DNA of 37,413 nt from an uncultured Hyphomicrobiales bacterium (lineage in GTDB: Bacteria; Pseudomonadota; Alphaproteobacteria; Rhizobiales; Beijerinckiaceae), in assembly GCA_903847605.1 (NCBI GenBank), contig CAINED010000062.1:1-37413 (forward strand), written 5' to 3'. Below the pieces are notes generated by a model, which saw nothing but the letters and a program-made list of their open reading frames with translations, ran no database searches and was not told the origin of the DNA. Shown here one piece after another: positions 1-7,474 of this stretch. A program made the translations under genes and the position numbers. How positions within the stretch are numbered: position 1 is the first letter of the stretch; each line of letters opens with the position of its first letter.

Positions 1-118
1 GGGAACGCGGCGGCAGGCGGCGGCGCGGCGCCGGACGGCGCGCGGGCGCGGCCGGCAAGCCGGCTACCGCGGCGCCACGAAAGCGCGCGGGGACGAAAGC
101 TGCGAGGGCCCCCGTCAA
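1..118 (-). CDS. ftsQ: Probable N-terminus of FtsQ, cut by window edge
   Basis: A minus-strand frame starting with TTG at 118 overlaps the ddl stop codon and stays open to the window edge. It encodes about 39 residues rich in Ala, Pro and Arg. FtsQ is the bitopic divisome protein that links FtsL/FtsB to the cytoplasmic ring, and in rhizobia it has a long, basic, low-complexity cytoplasmic N-terminus before its single membrane segment. The identification rests on position: ftsQ follows ddl in alphaproteobacterial dcw clusters. The visible residues carry no diagnostic motif, and open frames arise by chance in DNA this GC-rich, so the start codon and the gene are both provisional. Confidence 0.4.
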   Translation of the reverse strand, partial: MTGALAAFVPARFRGAAVAGLPAAPARRPAPRRRLPPRS

Positions 119-1038
119 CGATTCAAGGAGGCGTCGTCCACCATCCATCGAACAAGCTCACCGAACGAATAACCGGCATATGCCGCGAGTTCGGGCACCA
201 GCGACGTCTCCGTCATGCCCGGTTGAGTGTTGACTTCCAGGACTGCGATCTCGCCGGTCCCCCCCGGCAGATCGTCGTAACGAAAGTCTGAACGGCTCAC
301 GCCGCGGCATCCGAGTGCTTTATGCGCCCTTAACGCCAACTGTTGAATCTCTAGGTAAATATTTTCTTTAATTTCGGCCGGGAGGATGTGGATTGATCCG
401 CCTTTTGAATATTTTGCGTTGAAATCGTACCAGCCGCCGTCGGCGGCGCGGATATCGATCACACCCAGCGCCTTGTCGCCCATCACGGCGCAGGTGAGTT
501 CCCGGCCCGCAATGAATTTCTCCGCCAGCAGTTCCTCGCCATAGGCCCAGTCTTCGCGGGTGAGTTCCTGCGGCGGATGCCCCTGCCCCTCGCGCACGAT
601 GAAGACGCCGTAAGAGGAACCCTCGGCGATCGGCTTGAGAACATAGGGTGGGGTGAAGACATGCGCTTTGGCCGCCTCATGCCGGCTGACGACCTTGCCC
701 GCCGGCACCGGCACGCCCGCCGAGGCCATCACGATCTTCGCCATCTGCTTGTTCATGGCGAGCGCGGAGGCGAGCACGCCCGAGTGCGTATAGGGAATGC
801 GCAGGATTTCGAGGACGCCCTGAATCGAGCCGTCTTCGCCTGCCGGCCCGTGCAGCGCGTTGAAGGCGGCGTCGGGCTTCAGCTTCGCCAGAACGTCGGC
901 GATGTCGCGCTGGACGTCGACGCGGCTCACGCGAAAGCCCTCGCCCTCCAGCGCCTTCGCGCAGGCATTGCCGGAGCGCAGCGATATTTCGCGCTCCGAG
1001 GACCAGCCGCCCATCAGGACGGCGACATGTTTGGACAT
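115..1038 (-). CDS. ddl: D-alanine--D-alanine ligase
   Basis: ATP-grasp ligase that joins two D-alanines in the cytoplasm, giving the dipeptide that MurF adds to the peptidoglycan precursor. At 307 residues it has the usual DdlB length. The N-terminus shows MGGWSSEREISL (the GGxSxEr element with the D-Ala-binding Glu) and HGPAGEDGSIQG. The central ATP-grasp part has PYVLKPIAEGSSYGV, whose Ser matches the active-site Ser of DdlB. YDFNAKY is the omega-loop Tyr motif typical of D-Ala-D-Ala rather than D-Ala-D-lactate ligases, and EVNTQPGMT supplies the metal and substrate residues near the C-terminus. A GAAAGAGAG stretch lies about 10 bases before the ATG. It sits 118 bases downstream of the lyase gene instead of directly after murB, so it may be transcribed from its own promoter. 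Confidence 0.96.
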   Translation of the reverse strand: MSKHVAVLMGGWSSEREISLRSGNACAKALEGEGFRVSRVDVQRDIADVLAKLKPDAAFNALHGPAGEDGSIQGVLEILRIPYTHSGVLASALAMNKQMAKIVMASAGVPVPAGKVVSRHEAAKAHVFTPPYVLKPIAEGSSYGVFIVREGQGHPPQELTREDWAYGEELLAEKFIAGRELTCAVMGDKALGVIDIRAADGGWYDFNAKYSKGGSIHILPAEIKENIYLEIQQLALRAHKALGCRGVSRSDFRYDDLPGGTGEIAVLEVNTQPGMTETSLVPELAAYAGYSFGELVRWMVDDASLNR

Positions 1039-1115
1039 CAGGCGAACTCTCTTTCGTCGTCCGAAGTGATTCGTCCGACGTTAGCCCGCCAAAAGGTAAA
1101 AACTTGTTAACCATG

Positions 1116-1136
1116 GGGGCGGCCGGACGCCGCCCC
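1116..1136 (-). terminator. Candidate hairpin terminator after the lyase gene
   Basis: A perfect 8-bp GC-only stem (1116-1123 with 1129-1136) and a 5-base loop begin 21 bases past the stop of the lyase gene. On the minus strand a run of five T occurs only about 11 bases after the stem, so this is at best a weak intrinsic terminator. If active, it would insulate ddl-ftsQ from the six inserted genes upstream. Confidence 0.35.
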
Positions 1137-1156
1137 GTACGCATCTCTCCAAGACG

Positions 1157-2743
1157 TCAGTTCGCCAGATATTTGCGGAACTCGTTGTTGAGCTTCGCCT
1201 CCGCGGCCAGAAGCTTCGTGTCGCGCTCGGCGAGCCAGGTGCGATCCGATTCGAGCGCCTTCTGCGCCGCTGCGATCATGCGCCGGACTTCCGCAGGCTG
1301 CGGGCCGCCGATACCGACGCGCGTGCGCACCATGTCTTCCGGCGACAGGGTCGTCCGAAATGTTTTTTCGTCGAGCGGCAATTTCGTATCCGCCTGCTTG
1401 TACTTTTGCGCGCTGCCGACATAGATCCGCACCGCATCGGCATAGGGGAAAGCCTTTGGCAGAAGATTATTCGCCCTTGCGTGATCGACGATGGCGCTGG
1501 CGAAACTGTGACCCACGCGAAACGGCACGCCATGCAACCGCTGCAGGGTTTCGGCGAGTTCCATCGACGTCGTCCAGTCGTTTTCGAGTTCCTCCAGCCC
1601 GCGCGGTCCGTGGATTCGTAGCGCCTTCAACACGCCTTCGAAACTCTGCAGCATTTCGACGCCGCGAACGAAGGTCCGCGCATCGGCGTAGGTCGCCTTG
1701 TAGTCTGTCATGCCCGGCGTGATGTTGTGCAGGCGCAGCAGGATCGTCTGCAGGCTTGCAGCGACGTCGGAAGCCTTGGCGCGCGCCGTCATGATGACGC
1801 CGGGATTGCGCTTCTGCGGCATGGAGCTGGACGTGTATGTCGAGCCTTCTTCCAGCAGAAGCCACGGCCGGGTCTGATGATATTGCACGTGAATATCCTG
1901 CAGCAGACTGCCGATGCGCAAAGCCACGGAGCCTGCAATACCGGCAGCTTCCAGCGGCACATCCATCGAGATGATCTGTCCGGAATCGTAGGAATTGACC
2001 ACGAGGCCATCGAAGCCCAGCAGATCCGCCAGTCTCTCGCGATTCAGCGGCCAGCTTGAATTGGCGAGAACTGCAGTGCCCATGGGGCTGAGATTGAGGC
2101 GCGGGTAGAGATCGCGCAACCGCTGCGCATCGCGCGCAAAGGAATCCGCATAAGCCATGAGATAGTGGCCATAACTGACCGGCTGCGCCTGCACGCCATT
2201 CGTATAGGCCGGGACGAAGGTTTCGGCATGCTTGCCCGCGATGTCGAGAATCAACGCACGTGTCTTCATGAGCGCATCGCCGAAATCGAGAACTTCGCGC
2301 CGCAACTGCATCGTACGGATGGCCGCATACATATCCTGACGGCTGCGCCCGGTGTGAACGAGCGTTGCTTCGGGGCCGGACTTTTCGGAAATGATGCGTT
2401 CGAGTTGCAAGACGTCACTTGGCCGTTTGCCGCCGGGCTGCGTCGCCTGCACGATGGCGAAGTTCACACCCTCCGCGATCGGCCGCACGAGTTGAGGCGG
2501 GATGATTTTTTCTTCGATCAGCATGATCGTCGAAGCCATGTTGATGCGGTTCATCCAGTAGAACTGGTCCTGCGCCTTCGCGAGTCCGCTCGTCGCATCG
2601 CGCACGATCACGCCGCGAATCTTGTCCGCCTCCGCCTGACATTCCTGCGTGGTCTTGCAGGCCGTCTCGCGAATATCGTCGGCCAGAGCCGGCGCAATAA
2701 GGCTTGTGGCCATGGCGCTCGCCAGCAGAGTTCTCTTCAACAT
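1157..2743 (-). CDS. Exported argininosuccinate-lyase-like protein (aspartase/fumarase superfamily)
   Basis: A 528-residue member of the superfamily that reversibly eliminates an amine or water to release fumarate. Superfamily motifs are HTGRSRQDM at residue 130 (ArgH: HTGRSRNDQ) and SSSMPQKRNP at 305-314, the mobile catalytic-serine loop. Two things are odd. The protein begins with a clear Sec signal peptide (basic MLKR, hydrophobic stretch, APALA cleavage before DD), which cytoplasmic ArgH never has. In addition, the conserved THLQ catalytic region reads TNGVQ at 181-185, so the catalytic-pair His is Asn, and the second Lys of the PQKKN loop is Arg. It is therefore unlikely to be the arginine-pathway enzyme and is probably a periplasmic C-N lyase on another adduct, or inactive. 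A strong RBS (AGGGGAGAGG) precedes the ATG. It lies 62 bases after the Bug-type binding protein and probably shares its transcript. Confidence 0.82.
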   Translation of the reverse strand: MLKRTLLASAMATSLIAPALADDIRETACKTTQECQAEADKIRGVIVRDATSGLAKAQDQFYWMNRINMASTIMLIEEKIIPPQLVRPIAEGVNFAIVQATQPGGKRPSDVLQLERIISEKSGPEATLVHTGRSRQDMYAAIRTMQLRREVLDFGDALMKTRALILDIAGKHAETFVPAYTNGVQAQPVSYGHYLMAYADSFARDAQRLRDLYPRLNLSPMGTAVLANSSWPLNRERLADLLGFDGLVVNSYDSGQIISMDVPLEAAGIAGSVALRIGSLLQDIHVQYHQTRPWLLLEEGSTYTSSSMPQKRNPGVIMTARAKASDVAASLQTILLRLHNITPGMTDYKATYADARTFVRGVEMLQSFEGVLKALRIHGPRGLEELENDWTTSMELAETLQRLHGVPFRVGHSFASAIVDHARANNLLPKAFPYADAVRIYVGSAQKYKQADTKLPLDEKTFRTTLSPEDMVRTRVGIGGPQPAEVRRMIAAAQKALESDRTWLAERDTKLLAAEAKLNNEFRKYLAN

Positions 2744-2805
2744 ATCCTCTCCCCTCTCTTGGAACCGAATAACAGCGGTGACGCATCGGGCATGCGCGCC
2801 TTGAA

Positions 2806-3816
2806 CTATCGCCCGGCCAGCGCCCGCGCTTTCTGCACGATCTCCGGCGGCGACGCATAAAGTCTTTGCAGCATGGCCTGAATTTCCACGCCTGGAACGG
2901 GATCGACGTCGATCCCGAGGCGCATGGCCTCCTCTTTCGCGGCTTCCGTCGTGAACACGTCGAGATAGGCCTTGCGCAGCAGCGCGATTCGATCAGCGGG
3001 CGCCTCGCCCGGCGCAAAGACCGGCCACGCCATGGATTGACCCGCGAGCAGCAATTCGAGGATCAGCTTCTGCTCGTCGTTGCGCACATAGTCCATGACC
3101 AGCGGAACATCGGGCAAGTCCGGCGTCTTCTTCGGCGCGAGTTGCAGCAGAATGCGCAGCTCACCCTTTTTGAGATGGTCCATCGCCTCTGTCTTGAAGC
3201 TCGCCCACGACCAAGAGCCGCGCCCCTGCACTTCTCCGCGCATGACCGCCATCGCCATTTCCTTGCCGGAGCGATAGCCGGTGACGATCTTGAATTTCGT
3301 GCCGAGCAGATTGTTGAGCATGTTGGGATAGGTGACGCCATCGGTGCCGGGCGAGGGGCCCGCGACGATGATTTCTTTTTTCATCGCCTCTTCGATGGTG
3401 GCGACGCCCGCGTCGGCGCGTACGGCAAGCACCGAAACTTCGCGGCTCGACGAACCGATCCATTGCAGTTTCAGCGGATCGTATTTGACGCCCGCGCCGC
3501 CGAACAGCGGCTCGAGCCCCATGCCGCGCGCGACCAGGGCCATGACGGTTCCATCTTTCGCCGCAATATTGGCGACGTGATTGGTCGCGCCGAGCGCGCC
3601 GCCGCCGGGCATGTTCTGGACGATGATCTGCGGATTGCCCGCGATGTGTTTTGGCATGTGGCGCGCGATGAAGCGCGCATTGACATCGTAACCGCTGCCG
3701 GCGGCATAGCCGACGATCATGGTGATCGTCCTGCCGGCGTAAAAATCCTGCGCGCTTGCAGGCGCAATGGCGAACAAGCCAAACGTGAAAATCAGCGCAG
3801 GCCGTAATGGAGCCAT
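2806..3816 (-). CDS. Bug/TctC-family periplasmic substrate-binding protein
   Basis: Extracytoplasmic receptor of the tripartite tricarboxylate transporter (TctC/Bug) family. Such proteins bind carboxylates or amino-acid-like ligands in the periplasm. The start at 3816 has an excellent RBS (GGGAGG), and the 336-residue product opens with a signal peptide ending ASAQD. The mature N-terminus shows the family pattern YAGRTITMIVGYAAGSGYD followed by ARFIARHMPKHI and NMPGGGALGATNHV. No TctA or TctB membrane gene is present, so it is an orphan receptor, as is common for Bug proteins. Its neighbour is an exported lyase, which suggests the two act on the same periplasmic compound; that link is inference. 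An upstream in-frame ATG at 3879 is possible but would spoil the signal peptide. Confidence 0.88.
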   Translation of the reverse strand: MAPLRPALIFTFGLFAIAPASAQDFYAGRTITMIVGYAAGSGYDVNARFIARHMPKHIAGNPQIIVQNMPGGGALGATNHVANIAAKDGTVMALVARGMGLEPLFGGAGVKYDPLKLQWIGSSSREVSVLAVRADAGVATIEEAMKKEIIVAGPSPGTDGVTYPNMLNNLLGTKFKIVTGYRSGKEMAMAVMRGEVQGRGSWSWASFKTEAMDHLKKGELRILLQLAPKKTPDLPDVPLVMDYVRNDEQKLILELLLAGQSMAWPVFAPGEAPADRIALLRKAYLDVFTTEAAKEEAMRLGIDVDPVPGVEIQAMLQRLYASPPEIVQKARALAGR

Positions 3817-3880
3817 CGTCGCCTCCCGCAATCGCAACAGCATTGATGCCATCTTGCGCGGGAGGAACGGCGAATTCAAG

Positions 3881-5038
3881 CTAACGCATCAACCCCGCCT
3901 TGCGCAGCGCGTCCTCGATAATGCGCCTGACGCCTGTTGCAGAAGCGCTCGCTGTGCCGGGAGCCATGGGCTCGCCCGGGGAAAGCGGGTCCCGCAAAAT
4001 GATTTCTCCGTTCAAGACCTTGGGACGGTCGACAGGTTCGGGCCGGGGATAGCTCTTTTGTTCCGATGCCGACACAGGGGCGATACCCCAGAATTGCGCG
4101 ATATGGAGCGTCGAATTGATCCCCACGTTCAGCATGTACGGGCCTGCGTTCCCGATGCCGCTGGCCGGAGCCAGGGGCGTGCCGTGCGCCATTCCCGGCA
4201 CCAGATGCATCTCGATCCGTTCATCGCCATCGCTGGACAGATAGACGTCCCGCGTCACGCCGTTGCCGAGGTCGCGCCGTTCCGGCAACACATTCAGGTC
4301 ATGCGCCTCCCGCCACTGATCCACGATGGCGTTCGCATTCGAAGGAACCACCGTTCGATCGGCATCGCCATGCCAAATCGACAATTTCGGCCAGCGCCCG
4401 GTTTCATTCGAAGCGGATCGCAGCAGGGCCTGAAGCTGCTCCGGCGAAGGGATGCCGTGACCACGCATCCGGTCGAAAGCTTCGGGCACCGTCGTAGCGC
4501 AGCCATACGGCAGTCCAGCGATGATGGCGCCGCCGGCGAATAATTCTGGATAAGCGGCAAGCAGTGCAGTCGTCATCGCGCCGCCCGCGGACAGGCCAGT
4601 CACGAATATGCGCTGCCGGTCGCAGTTCATCGAACTGCAAGCGAATTCCACCATCTGCCGGATGGAAAGCGTCTCGCCACCGTTGCGATGGATATCGTCG
4701 CGAACGAACCAGTTGAAACACAGGTTCGGATTGTTCTGGCGCTTCTGCTCAGGAAAAAGCAGCGCAAATCCAAACCGGTCTGCAAGCTGGGACCATCCCG
4801 ATCCATAATCGTAACCCGCAGCGGTCTGCGTACAGCCATGCAATACAACGACGAGCGGGGAATTAGCGGGAAGGTTGGCGGGGACGTAGGTCTTCAGGAT
4901 GAGGTTGCCGGGATTGGAGCCAAACCCCGTGACTTCTTTCAGCCGCGCAGGTACATGCGCGTCCGCAGCCACGTCTGCCGCGCTCGACATCTTCCGGTAA
5001 ACCGAGAGCCGGGCAATCGTATCGGACAAGCTTCGCAT
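3881..5038 (-). CDS. PHB-depolymerase-family esterase
   Basis: Alpha/beta-hydrolase of the polyhydroxybutyrate-depolymerase/feruloyl-esterase type (Esterase_phd family). From the start at 5038 (AAGG about 8 bases upstream) it has 385 residues. Visible elements are the oxyanion-hole motif VVLHGCTQTA (near 64-73), the nucleophile box GLSAGGAM with Ser150, an acid residue in HGDADRTV (225-227) and a histidine in GMAHGTPL (His284). There is no signal peptide, so it probably acts in the cytoplasm, perhaps on PHB-granule oligomers or another ester; the true substrate cannot be read from sequence. It follows the methyltransferase pair after 112 bases and may have its own promoter there, with a PhaR-like dyad 27 bases before the start codon. 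Confidence 0.87.
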   Translation of the reverse strand: MRSLSDTIARLSVYRKMSSAADVAADAHVPARLKEVTGFGSNPGNLILKTYVPANLPANSPLVVVLHGCTQTAAGYDYGSGWSQLADRFGFALLFPEQKRQNNPNLCFNWFVRDDIHRNGGETLSIRQMVEFACSSMNCDRQRIFVTGLSAGGAMTTALLAAYPELFAGGAIIAGLPYGCATTVPEAFDRMRGHGIPSPEQLQALLRSASNETGRWPKLSIWHGDADRTVVPSNANAIVDQWREAHDLNVLPERRDLGNGVTRDVYLSSDGDERIEMHLVPGMAHGTPLAPASGIGNAGPYMLNVGINSTLHIAQFWGIAPVSASEQKSYPRPEPVDRPKVLNGEIILRDPLSPGEPMAPGTASASATGVRRIIEDALRKAGLMR

Positions 5039-5064
5039 TCGAACACCTTGGGCTGACGGAAATA

Positions 5065-5079
5065 TGCTGCACTGCAACA
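5065..5079. promoter_or_regulatory. PhaR-like dyad upstream of the esterase gene
   Basis: TGCTGCACTGCAACA is an imperfect 7-1-7 inverted repeat (6 of 7 pairs). It resembles the CTGC-N3-GCAG pattern described for PhaR, the polyhydroxyalkanoate-responsive repressor. It ends 27 bases before the start codon of a PHB-depolymerase-family gene, where a repressor could block a promoter. The motif is short and the assignment rests on resemblance plus context. Confidence 0.35.
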
Positions 5080-5150
5080 AATGGGTGCTGCCTCCGTATT
5101 TTCAATGAGTTGCCGCGGAAGATTTTTCGCGCGACACCCGCGGTTCAAGG

Positions 5151-6032
5151 TCAGATTGCGGATGTCTCATCATAGACGAACAGGAATCGTTCGGCGTTTC
5201 CACCCGTCGAACGGGTGGACAGGAAGTCCATTACACCTGCATCCTTGATGGGAGCGAGTTGCAAGTGAATCTCGAACTCGTCTTTTAACGCGTTTGTCTT
5301 CAAGTCGCGCAGCAGATACGCCCAATCATTCACATCCCAGTCCGCAAATTCCGCGTCGCCGCTTTCGCTGACACGGTGCGCCCGGTGGAATTTGCCCATC
5401 CAGCACGTCACCCTGTCGAAACGTCGGGGAAGGTCGAGGGGTTTTTGCGCCTCGATGGCCTGTGCGATTGTCGCAACGCCGAAGAGATCGCAGAGGTCGT
5501 GATATAGGTGCCTGTCGAGACCTGGAACCGTCGGTTCGAGAGGAACATCGAGCCCCAGACATCGATGCCCGAAATAATCGCAGACCAGCGCGAAATGGCC
5601 CGGCCCGGCGCCGAGGTCGAGGATGTCGAGCGGCGGGGACTTATGCAGGCCGAGACGAACGGCGTGCTGGAATTTGCTGACCGCAAAAGCGGTGAAATTC
5701 AGATATTTTTCGGCCGGAGAATTCGTTCCCCATGCAGCCCATTCCTTCATGGAGGCGACAAGATAGGCAATGGCCTCCCGATTGAGATGTCGCTTCTGCA
5801 CGTGCGCATAGTCGGCATCGGAGATTTTTTCCTTCACGCGGGCAAAGAAGGCCGAGAGCGCAGGCGAAGGCCTGCGCAGCTCCGCCTCGTAACGATCGAG
5901 CTGCCCGGACAGAGGCAGGAACATGCCGGGGCCGAGCGTGCGCAATGTCGAACCGAAATCGGCAAGACCGAACAGACTGTTCCAGTCGAGTTCGATAAAG
6001 GGATCGAATTCAGGAATGTCCTGTGCCGTCAT
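5151..6032 (-). CDS. Class I SAM-dependent methyltransferase, paralogue 2
   Basis: A 293-residue protein whose central motif I, LDLGAGPGHF (about residues 138-147), followed by an acidic strand end (GLDVPLEP), marks a Rossmann-fold S-adenosylmethionine methyltransferase. The long N-terminal part (DPF..LDW, GPGMFLPLSGQ, RHLNREAIAYL, SPAEKYLNFTAF) is not a domain I can name. It aligns end to end with the gene just upstream (6048-6986), so the two are tandem duplicates. The substrate is unknown. No signal peptide or membrane segment is visible. The gene starts 15 bases after its paralogue and is surely co-transcribed with it; the RBS is weak. Shared N-terminal motifs suggest both recognise related acceptors. 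Confidence 0.8.
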   Translation of the reverse strand: MTAQDIPEFDPFIELDWNSLFGLADFGSTLRTLGPGMFLPLSGQLDRYEAELRRPSPALSAFFARVKEKISDADYAHVQKRHLNREAIAYLVASMKEWAAWGTNSPAEKYLNFTAFAVSKFQHAVRLGLHKSPPLDILDLGAGPGHFALVCDYFGHRCLGLDVPLEPTVPGLDRHLYHDLCDLFGVATIAQAIEAQKPLDLPRRFDRVTCWMGKFHRAHRVSESGDAEFADWDVNDWAYLLRDLKTNALKDEFEIHLQLAPIKDAGVMDFLSTRSTGGNAERFLFVYDETSAI

Positions 6033-6047
6033 TCAGCGCGATATGTC

Positions 6048-6986
6048 CTAGAACTGCGTGGTTTCGTCGAAAACGAACAGGTAACGATCAGGATTTCCAG
6101 CTTGCGACAGGCTCTTAAGATAAGCGAGCGAATGGGCGTTCGTCATGGGCGTGATCTGGAAGTGCAATTCAAACTTTTCTTTCATCACGTTCTCTTTCAG
6201 GTCGCTCAGAAAGAACCGCCAGTCGTCGGCGCTCCAATCAGTCAGTTTCCCCACAGGGCCAGACTCGAAGTCGTATTCGCAGTGAAAATTTCCCATCCAA
6301 CATGTCACACGATCGAACCTGTGAGGAAGTTCGAGCCGAACACCGCGCCTCACCTTCTGCGTCATTGTCTCGACACCGAATATCTCGCAGAGATCGTGAT
6401 AGAGATGCCGGTCTAACCCCGGAACATAAGGATCGAGTTCCTTATCTAGTGCAAGGCAACGATGGCCGAAGTAATCGCATACGAAAGCAAAATGTCCTGG
6501 CCCCGCGCCGATATCGAGGATGTCGAGCGCGGAGGATTCATGCAGTCCGAGACGTATAGCGTGCTGGAACTTGCTGACCGCGAAGGCCGGAAAGTTCAGA
6601 TATTTTTCCCACGGCGAATTGATGCCCAGAGTCGCTGCGGTCTTGAGCATCTCAACGAGCGCGTCGATGGCTTGGCGGTTGAGATGCCGTCTTTGAATGT
6701 TCGCATAGGCTTCGTCAGATATTTTCGCGGTGGCAAACTGCAGAAACTTCGACAAGGCCGGTGCCGGGCGCTTCAACTCCGCCTCATATTGCGCGATCTG
6801 CCGCGACAACGGCAGGAACATGCCCGGCCCCACCTTGTTCAAAGTGGAGTCGACCCGTGCCAGCCCGAGCAGGTCCATCCAGTTGACATCGAGAAAAGGA
6901 TCAAAATCCGGCAAGTCCTTCATGGGGTTCCAATTCAACTGGGGGAAAGCAAACGTCACCTTCGCATAGGGATATTGCGATGTCAT
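6048..6986 (-). CDS. Class I SAM-dependent methyltransferase, paralogue 1
   Basis: Paralogue of the following gene, with the same layout: an N-terminal region (DFDPFLDVNW, GPGMFLPLSRQ, RRHLNRQAIDAL, SPWEKYLNF) and then the SAM-binding motif LDIGAGPGHF at residues 157-166. The listed ATG at 6986 directly follows the cupin stop codon (TGAATG) and gives 312 residues. An internal ATG at 6923 would give an N-terminus that aligns better with the paralogue (MKDLPDFDPF against MTAQDIPEFDPF), so the first 21 residues are doubtful. Its function and acceptor are unknown. It is transcribed with the cupin and follows murB in what looks like one long operon. Confidence 0.8.
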   Translation of the reverse strand: MTSQYPYAKVTFAFPQLNWNPMKDLPDFDPFLDVNWMDLLGLARVDSTLNKVGPGMFLPLSRQIAQYEAELKRPAPALSKFLQFATAKISDEAYANIQRRHLNRQAIDALVEMLKTAATLGINSPWEKYLNFPAFAVSKFQHAIRLGLHESSALDILDIGAGPGHFAFVCDYFGHRCLALDKELDPYVPGLDRHLYHDLCEIFGVETMTQKVRRGVRLELPHRFDRVTCWMGNFHCEYDFESGPVGKLTDWSADDWRFFLSDLKENVMKEKFELHFQITPMTNAHSLAYLKSLSQAGNPDRYLFVFDETTQF

Positions 6987-7454
6987 TCAGCCGCGATGCA
7001 CCGGATCGATCCACAGCACCGTCTCCGGCTTCTCGACCGGCTCGATATCGAGATTGACGGCGATCGCCTGTCCGTCAGATCGCACGAGCACGCATTCCAG
7101 CGTTTCGTCCTTCGAGGCGTTGATCTCCTGATGCGGCACATAAGGCGGCACGAAAATAAAGTCGCCGGGACCGGCCTCGGCCGTGAATTCGAGCTGCTCT
7201 CCCCAGCGCATGCGCGCCTTGCCCTTCACGACATAGATGACGCTTTCCAGGTGTCCGTGATGATGCGCGCCAGTTTTGGCATCGGGATGAATGTGCACGG
7301 TGCCGGCCCAGAGTTTCTGCGCGCCTGCGCGGGCGAAATCGATAGCCGCGGCGCGGTTCATGCCCGGCGTCTGCGGCGTATTGGTGTCGAGCTGGTCGCC
7401 CCTGACGACGCGGATGCCGTCATGTTTCCACTTGGACGTATGTTCGCCGGACAT
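6987..7454 (-). CDS. Cupin-domain protein
   Basis: A small (155-residue) single-domain cupin. Motif 1 is visible as GAHHHGHLE (His64-66, His68, Glu70) and motif 2 as PGDFIFVPPYVPHQE (His108), giving a complete set of metal ligands. Cupins of this size may be isomerases, dioxygenases or small-molecule-binding proteins, and nothing here narrows the choice. The start at 7454 was chosen for its RBS (GAGGGG just upstream) and because the domain begins shortly after it; longer in-frame readings run into murB. It starts 20 bases after murB and its stop codon touches the start of the first methyltransferase, so it is the first of six inserted genes in the dcw operon. Confidence 0.83.
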   Translation of the reverse strand: MSGEHTSKWKHDGIRVVRGDQLDTNTPQTPGMNRAAAIDFARAGAQKLWAGTVHIHPDAKTGAHHHGHLESVIYVVKGKARMRWGEQLEFTAEAGPGDFIFVPPYVPHQEINASKDETLECVLVRSDGQAIAVNLDIEPVEKPETVLWIDPVHRG

Positions 7455-7474
7455 GAGCCCCTCGCTGCTACAGA

